Below, in pieces: positions 58,541 through 61,851 of a stretch of 61,851 nt of DNA. Position 1 is the first letter of the stretch. Each line of letters begins with the position of its first letter. Under the pieces are notes generated by a model. That model had not been told where the DNA came from, ran no database searches, and worked only from the letters and a program-made list of their open reading frames with translations. The stretch covers positions 1 through 61,851 of the forward strand of contig CAYWSE010000019.1 of the NCBI GenBank assembly GCA_964461025.1. Reading direction: 5' to 3'. A program made the position numbers and the translations under genes. This stretch comes from JAHBVL01 sp964461025. GTDB taxonomy: Bacteria > Chloroflexota > Chloroflexia > Thermomicrobiales > UBA6265.

Positions 58541-59601
58541 ACGTGCAAACACCGCCAGTTTCGATCTCCAGCCAAAAACCGGGGCATGTCGTCTTTCGCC
58601 GCAAATATGTCGCCTGGCGGATCAATGCCCGCGTGCTGGCATTCTCCGCACTGGGCATTGGACTACTCACCCTTCTCGGATTGTGGGCGCTCACGCTGGG
58701 AACCGCCGACATCTCGATTGCCGACGGCGCCAGGGCGATTTTTGGCAAGGGTGATCCGGACACGGTGTTCGTGATGCGAACACTGCGGCTGCCGCGAGTT
58801 CTCTCCGCAATTCTCATCGGTGGTTGCCTGGCTGTGTCGGGGGCGATCTTTCAGGGTCTGGTGCGCAACCCGCTCGTTTCTCCCGACATCATCGGCATCA
58901 ACTCAGGAGCCAGCGCGGCGGCCGTTTTCTGGATACTGGGCGGACTTGCGAGCAATGCGCTCCCGCTGGCCGCGTTCTGCGGCGCGATGGCCACCGCAAC
59001 GGCAATCTACCTGCTCAGCTGGAAAGGGGGCATCTCACCCGACCGGCTGATCCTCGTCGGCATCGGCGTTGCCGCAGCGCTCGAAGCATTCACCACCTTT
59101 CTGCTCATTCGAACGCCCCCGCAGCAAGCACGACCAGCTCAGGTCTGGACAATCGGTTCGATTTACGGAAGCACCTGGACCGATATCAGGTGGCTGCTTC
59201 CCGCCTTTCTGCTCGGCCTGATCGGCTCGATCATCCTCATGTGGCCATTGCGCTTGCTGCAGCTCGGTGATGAGTTGACGCGCGGGCTCGGCATTTCCCT
59301 CGAGCGAACGCGCCTGATGCTGATTCTCGTTGGCTGTCTTCTCTCGGCGGTGGCTGTCGCCGTAGCGGGTCCGATCGGCTTCGTGGCGCTCATCTCCCCG
59401 CATATCGTAAAAATGCTGGTCGGACCACTCTCAGGGAGTGTGCTCCTGCTCATCGCGATCGCTGGAGCCATCTTTCTGCTCGTCGCCGATATCATCGCCC
59501 AGCACGGTCTACCGATGTCATTGCCGGTCGGGCTCGTCACGGCTGCTGTTGGCGGCCCCTATTTCCTGTATCTCCTCTTCCGAACCAATGCGAGTGCCTG
59601 A
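58537..59601 (+). CDS. FecCD-family iron-siderophore permease (second)
   Basis: 354 residues, about 10 transmembrane helices. 'VFVMRTLRLPRVLSAILIGGCLAVSGAIFQGLVRNPLVSPDIIGINSGASAAA' is the family signature; 'GPIGFVALISPHIVKMLVGPLSG' and 'HGLPMSLPVGLVTAAVGGPYFLYLLFRT' follow. Paired with the first permease as the heterodimeric channel. GTG start within the upstream stop; its own stop is directly followed by the ATPase start, so the three genes are tightly coupled. Confidence 0.93.
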   Translation: MNVQTPPVSISSQKPGHVVFRRKYVAWRINARVLAFSALGIGLLTLLGLWALTLGTADISIADGARAIFGKGDPDTVFVMRTLRLPRVLSAILIGGCLAVSGAIFQGLVRNPLVSPDIIGINSGASAAAVFWILGGLASNALPLAAFCGAMATATAIYLLSWKGGISPDRLILVGIGVAAALEAFTTFLLIRTPPQQARPAQVWTIGSIYGSTWTDIRWLLPAFLLGLIGSIILMWPLRLLQLGDELTRGLGISLERTRLMLILVGCLLSAVAVAVAGPIGFVALISPHIVKMLVGPLSGSVLLLIAIAGAIFLLVADIIAQHGLPMSLPVGLVTAAVGGPYFLYLLFRTNASA

Positions 59602-61260
59602 GTGATTGCGGATTCCCGGCTTCTTGCCGACAACGTTTCTCTCGGATACGACGACAAGACGATCGTCGAATCGGTGTCGTTTGCCATTCCTGATGGCAAA
59701 GTCACGACGATCATCGGTCCGAATGGCTGCGGAAAGTCGACGCTGCTTCGCTCCCTCGTGCGCCTCAAAGCGCCGGAGTCGGGAACGGTGATTCTCGATG
59801 GGCAATCGATCCAGCACTTTCCCACGAAGGAAGTGGCCAAGCGACTCGGGCTTCTCGCCCAGCAGGCCTCCGCGCCCTCCGGAATTACCGTCGAAGATCT
59901 GGTGATGCGGGGGAGATTTCCGCACCAGGGTTTTCTGCAACCACCATCCAGGCGAGACAGGGAAGCGGTCGAAATGGCCCTGCAACGGGCTGGAGTGACC
60001 GAATTGCGGCTCCGCGCCGTCGACGAGCTTTCGGGTGGCCAACGACAACGCGCCTGGATCGCCATGGTGCTTGCCCAGGACACGCCAATTCTCCTGCTCG
60101 ATGAGCCAACGACCTATCTCGACATCGCCCATCAACTGCAGATCGTCGAACTCGTCCGCGACCTGAACGAAACCGATCAGCGCACTGTGGTCATGGTCTT
60201 GCACGACATCAACGAAGCGAGCCGCGTCAGCCACAACATCGTGGCGATGAAGGATGGCAAGATCGTCGCACAGGGCCCCCCGGGAGATGTCATCACGTCT
60301 GATCTCCTGCGCGCGGTGTATGGCGCCGACTGCGACATCATCACTCCGCCGGGACACGGTCACCCGTTTTGCATGCCCCGCGGTCGCCATGCAGCCTCAG
60401 CCGAGTCTCGTGCTGCGGCATCCGCTGTCTTCGAAGTCGACGGTTTGCGCACGAGCTACGGGAAGATCAACGTCTTGCACGGCCTGAGCTGCGCGATGCC
60501 GGCGGGCGCAATCACGGCGATCGTCGGGCCGAATGCTTGCGGAAAGTCAACCCTGTTGCGAAGTTGTGGTCGCCTGCTGCGCCCCGCTTCCGGTCAAATC
60601 CGCATCAGCGGCAAAGACGTGAATCGGGGAAAGCATAAAGAGCTCTCCCGCAACCTCTCGCTGATGGCTCAGAGCCCCTCGATGCCGGCCGGGTTCGAAG
60701 TGGAGGACCTTGTCGCGCTGGGCAGAGCGCCGCATCAGGGCTTTCTCCGTCAATGGCGGGCCGAAGATGAAGAAGCCGTCGAGCTGGCGCTCAACCACTG
60801 CAACTTGTGCGATCTGCGTCGCCGGAGCATCGAAACGCTCTCCGGCGGTCAGCGGCAACGCGCCTGGTTCGGTATGACCCTGGCCCAGGACACCCCCGTG
60901 CTGCTGCTCGACGAACCGACGACCTTCCTCGATCTCGCCGCCCAGATCGAAATGCTCGATCTCGTCCGCGAGATGAACGAGAAAGAGCAACGCAGCGTGG
61001 TGATGGTGTTGCACGACCTCAATCTCGCCGCTCGCTACAGCGATTTCCTGATTGTGATGAAAGACGGCAATGTGGTTTCGTCAGGCACGCCGCGAGCCGT
61101 CATCACCTCCGATCTGCTCAGGGACGTGTTCGACATCGAAGCGACAGTCGCCACCGACCCGGAAACCGGCATGCCGCTGGTCATCCCTCTCCGCGCCATC
61201 GTCAAGGACGAATCGCCAGGCGACGCCGAAATCCACCAAAACGGCGTCCCCCGTTCATAG
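59602..61260 (+). CDS. Fused double ABC ATPase (FecE-FecE) of the siderophore importer
   Basis: 552 residues made of two FepC/FecE-type ATPase domains. Domain 1: Walker A 'GPNGCGKST' near residue 39, signature L-S-G-G-Q-R-Q-R-A-W near 143, Walker B 'ILLLDEPTTYLD', switch 'VLHDINEA'. Domain 2 repeats these: 'GPNACGKST' near 310, L-S-G-G-Q-R-Q-R-A-W near 413, 'LLLDEPTTFLD', 'VLHDLNLA'. Both sets look catalytically complete. Most related importers have one ATPase gene making a homodimer; here a covalent pair is encoded. The GTG start follows the permease stop. The TAG stop is in a REP-like head. Confidence 0.93.
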   Translation: MIADSRLLADNVSLGYDDKTIVESVSFAIPDGKVTTIIGPNGCGKSTLLRSLVRLKAPESGTVILDGQSIQHFPTKEVAKRLGLLAQQASAPSGITVEDLVMRGRFPHQGFLQPPSRRDREAVEMALQRAGVTELRLRAVDELSGGQRQRAWIAMVLAQDTPILLLDEPTTYLDIAHQLQIVELVRDLNETDQRTVVMVLHDINEASRVSHNIVAMKDGKIVAQGPPGDVITSDLLRAVYGADCDIITPPGHGHPFCMPRGRHAASAESRAAASAVFEVDGLRTSYGKINVLHGLSCAMPAGAITAIVGPNACGKSTLLRSCGRLLRPASGQIRISGKDVNRGKHKELSRNLSLMAQSPSMPAGFEVEDLVALGRAPHQGFLRQWRAEDEEAVELALNHCNLCDLRRRSIETLSGGQRQRAWFGMTLAQDTPVLLLDEPTTFLDLAAQIEMLDLVREMNEKEQRSVVMVLHDLNLAARYSDFLIVMKDGNVVSSGTPRAVITSDLLRDVFDIEATVATDPETGMPLVIPLRAIVKDESPGDAEIHQNGVPRS

Positions 61261-61395
61261 ACGCCGGCGCCCTGCCGGCGCAATTCCGACCACCTGTAGC
61301 GGCAACGCCTGCGTTGCTCGGGCCGTCCTACTGCCTTGGTGGACTCCGGACATGTCGTGTCCCACAGAAACGGACAACGCAGGCGTTGCCGCTAC
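61257..61395. repeat. REP-like elements after the siderophore operon
   Basis: ATAG head at 61257-61260, then CGCCGGC-GCCCT-GCCGGCG (61262-61280). A second type follows: GTAG at 61296-61299 with GCAACGC-CT-GCGTTGC (61302-61317), and its inverted partner on the minus strand at 61395-61375. The inverted pair has a 57-nt centre without a gene. This fills the 173-nt gap to the next gene. Confidence 0.7.
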
Positions 61396-61433
61396 ACCGT
61401 GCAATGAGCCACCGCATCTATGGAATTTAGCTA

Positions 61434-61851
61434 TCAGCGGCTCTCGCCCTCGACTCCGTAGCCGGGCGCGCTGGCGGGGTCGAGGGCGCGCGTCACATAG
61501 GCATCCGCCTGCGGTCGCCACAACCGCCAGAGTCGTTCGAGGTCGGCGATCGGCGTGTCGGACCAGTCGATACGCAGGTCGGTCACCGGCCAGCTCACGG
61601 CTTCGACGATCACCAAACCGGCGGAATGAACCGGCCCTGCCTCTCCTCCTGCGGCGAGACCGGCCCGCAGAGCAGCGATCAATCGGTCGCCGATCGGCCG
61701 CACACTATCCTCATCATATGCGTCGATCATTTCGTACGGGACATCGATCGTGGCAAGCAGGTTGCCCGCCGCCACCACATTGGGAACTTCAATCGTGGCA
61801 TGCGTACCCAGGCAGTGCTCACCAGACCACGACGCCGTCTCGCCCTGTGTG
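61434..61851 (-). CDS. DUF1028 family protein (3' part, truncated by window end)
   Basis: At least 138 residues are visible. The reading frame stays open to the window edge, so the start is outside; a GTG at 61778 is internal. From the edge it reads T-Q-G-E-T-A-S-W-S-G-E-H-C-L-G-T-H, then 'NVVAAGNLLA', matching the DUF1028 (Ntn-hydrolase-like) signature G-E-x-x-x-W-S-G-x-x-C-x-G. 'LIAALRAGLAAGGEAGPVHSAGLVIVE' and 'DLRIDWSDTPIADLERLW' follow, also as in that family. Some members are linked to amide hydrolysis, but function is not established. Confidence 0.8.
   Translation of the reverse strand, partial: TQGETASWSGEHCLGTHATIEVPNVVAAGNLLATIDVPYEMIDAYDEDSVRPIGDRLIAALRAGLAAGGEAGPVHSAGLVIVEAVSWPVTDLRIDWSDTPIADLERLWRLWRPQADAYVTRALDPASAPGYGVEGESR

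Overview
The window is high-GC, gene-dense bacterial DNA with short intergenic gaps, many 1-14 nt gene overlaps and frequent GTG starts. The gene mix suggests a Chloroflexota bacterium, possibly Thermomicrobia. Supporting features are a HelY-type Ski2 helicase, a stand-alone c-di-AMP PII-like protein, an SH3-repeat L,D-transpeptidase with Thr/Pro linkers, Tat-exported binding proteins, a PPi-type phosphofructokinase, and CoxS/CoxG. The taxonomic placement is inferred from gene content only; there is no rRNA, tRNA, phage or CRISPR array in the window.

Layout. 1-8041: GYD protein, HelY helicase, glycosyltransferase, ThiL, copper amine oxidase. 8193-13530: a small carbon-metabolism group (HpcH/HpaI aldolase, RraA-like protein, tartronate semialdehyde reductase, hydroxypyruvate isomerase, ThDP enzyme). 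Its junctions are full of heptamer repeats and REP-like palindromes. 13739-19584: a minus-strand run with tsaB-rimI-tsaD, an inositol monophosphatase, small regulatory proteins and an M20 peptidase. 19709-23013: a sugar-type ABC importer without its own ATPase. 23108-27464: an Fe(III) importer fbpA-fbpB-fbpC with tsaE translationally coupled at its end. 27582-37149: tartrate/malate-type dehydrogenase, PEP carboxylase, L,D-transpeptidase, dynamin-like GTPase, PPi-PFK. 37176-48858: regulators, IlvE, TlpA-like thioredoxin, a Helicase_C_3 protein, an FAD oxidoreductase, DapF, glucokinase and a NYN protein. 48855-50720: a membrane MutS-like ATPase overlapping the NYN gene. 50717-51608: a REP-associated transposase (RAYT) with flanking REPs. 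51650-55321: dipeptidase, YggT, CoxS, CoxG, Nudix and a small protein. 55370-61260: a siderophore-iron import locus (reductase, binding protein, two FecCD permeases, a fused double ATPase). 61434-61851: the 3' part of a DUF1028 gene, cut by the window end.

The strongest non-genic signals are three. (1) Nearly identical 25-bp palindromes (AATTCYGAC-N7-GTCAGAATW) lie upstream of both iron-import loci, so they probably share one iron-responsive regulator, and tsaE may be included in that control. (2) There are several REP-like families with a GTAG/GTGG head, a short stem with compensatory changes and a conserved loop, with one RAYT gene nearby. (3) TAG stop codons of several genes lie inside those GTAG heads or short-tandem-repeat units. 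Several other perfect inverted repeats between genes look like operators for local metabolic or regulatory genes.
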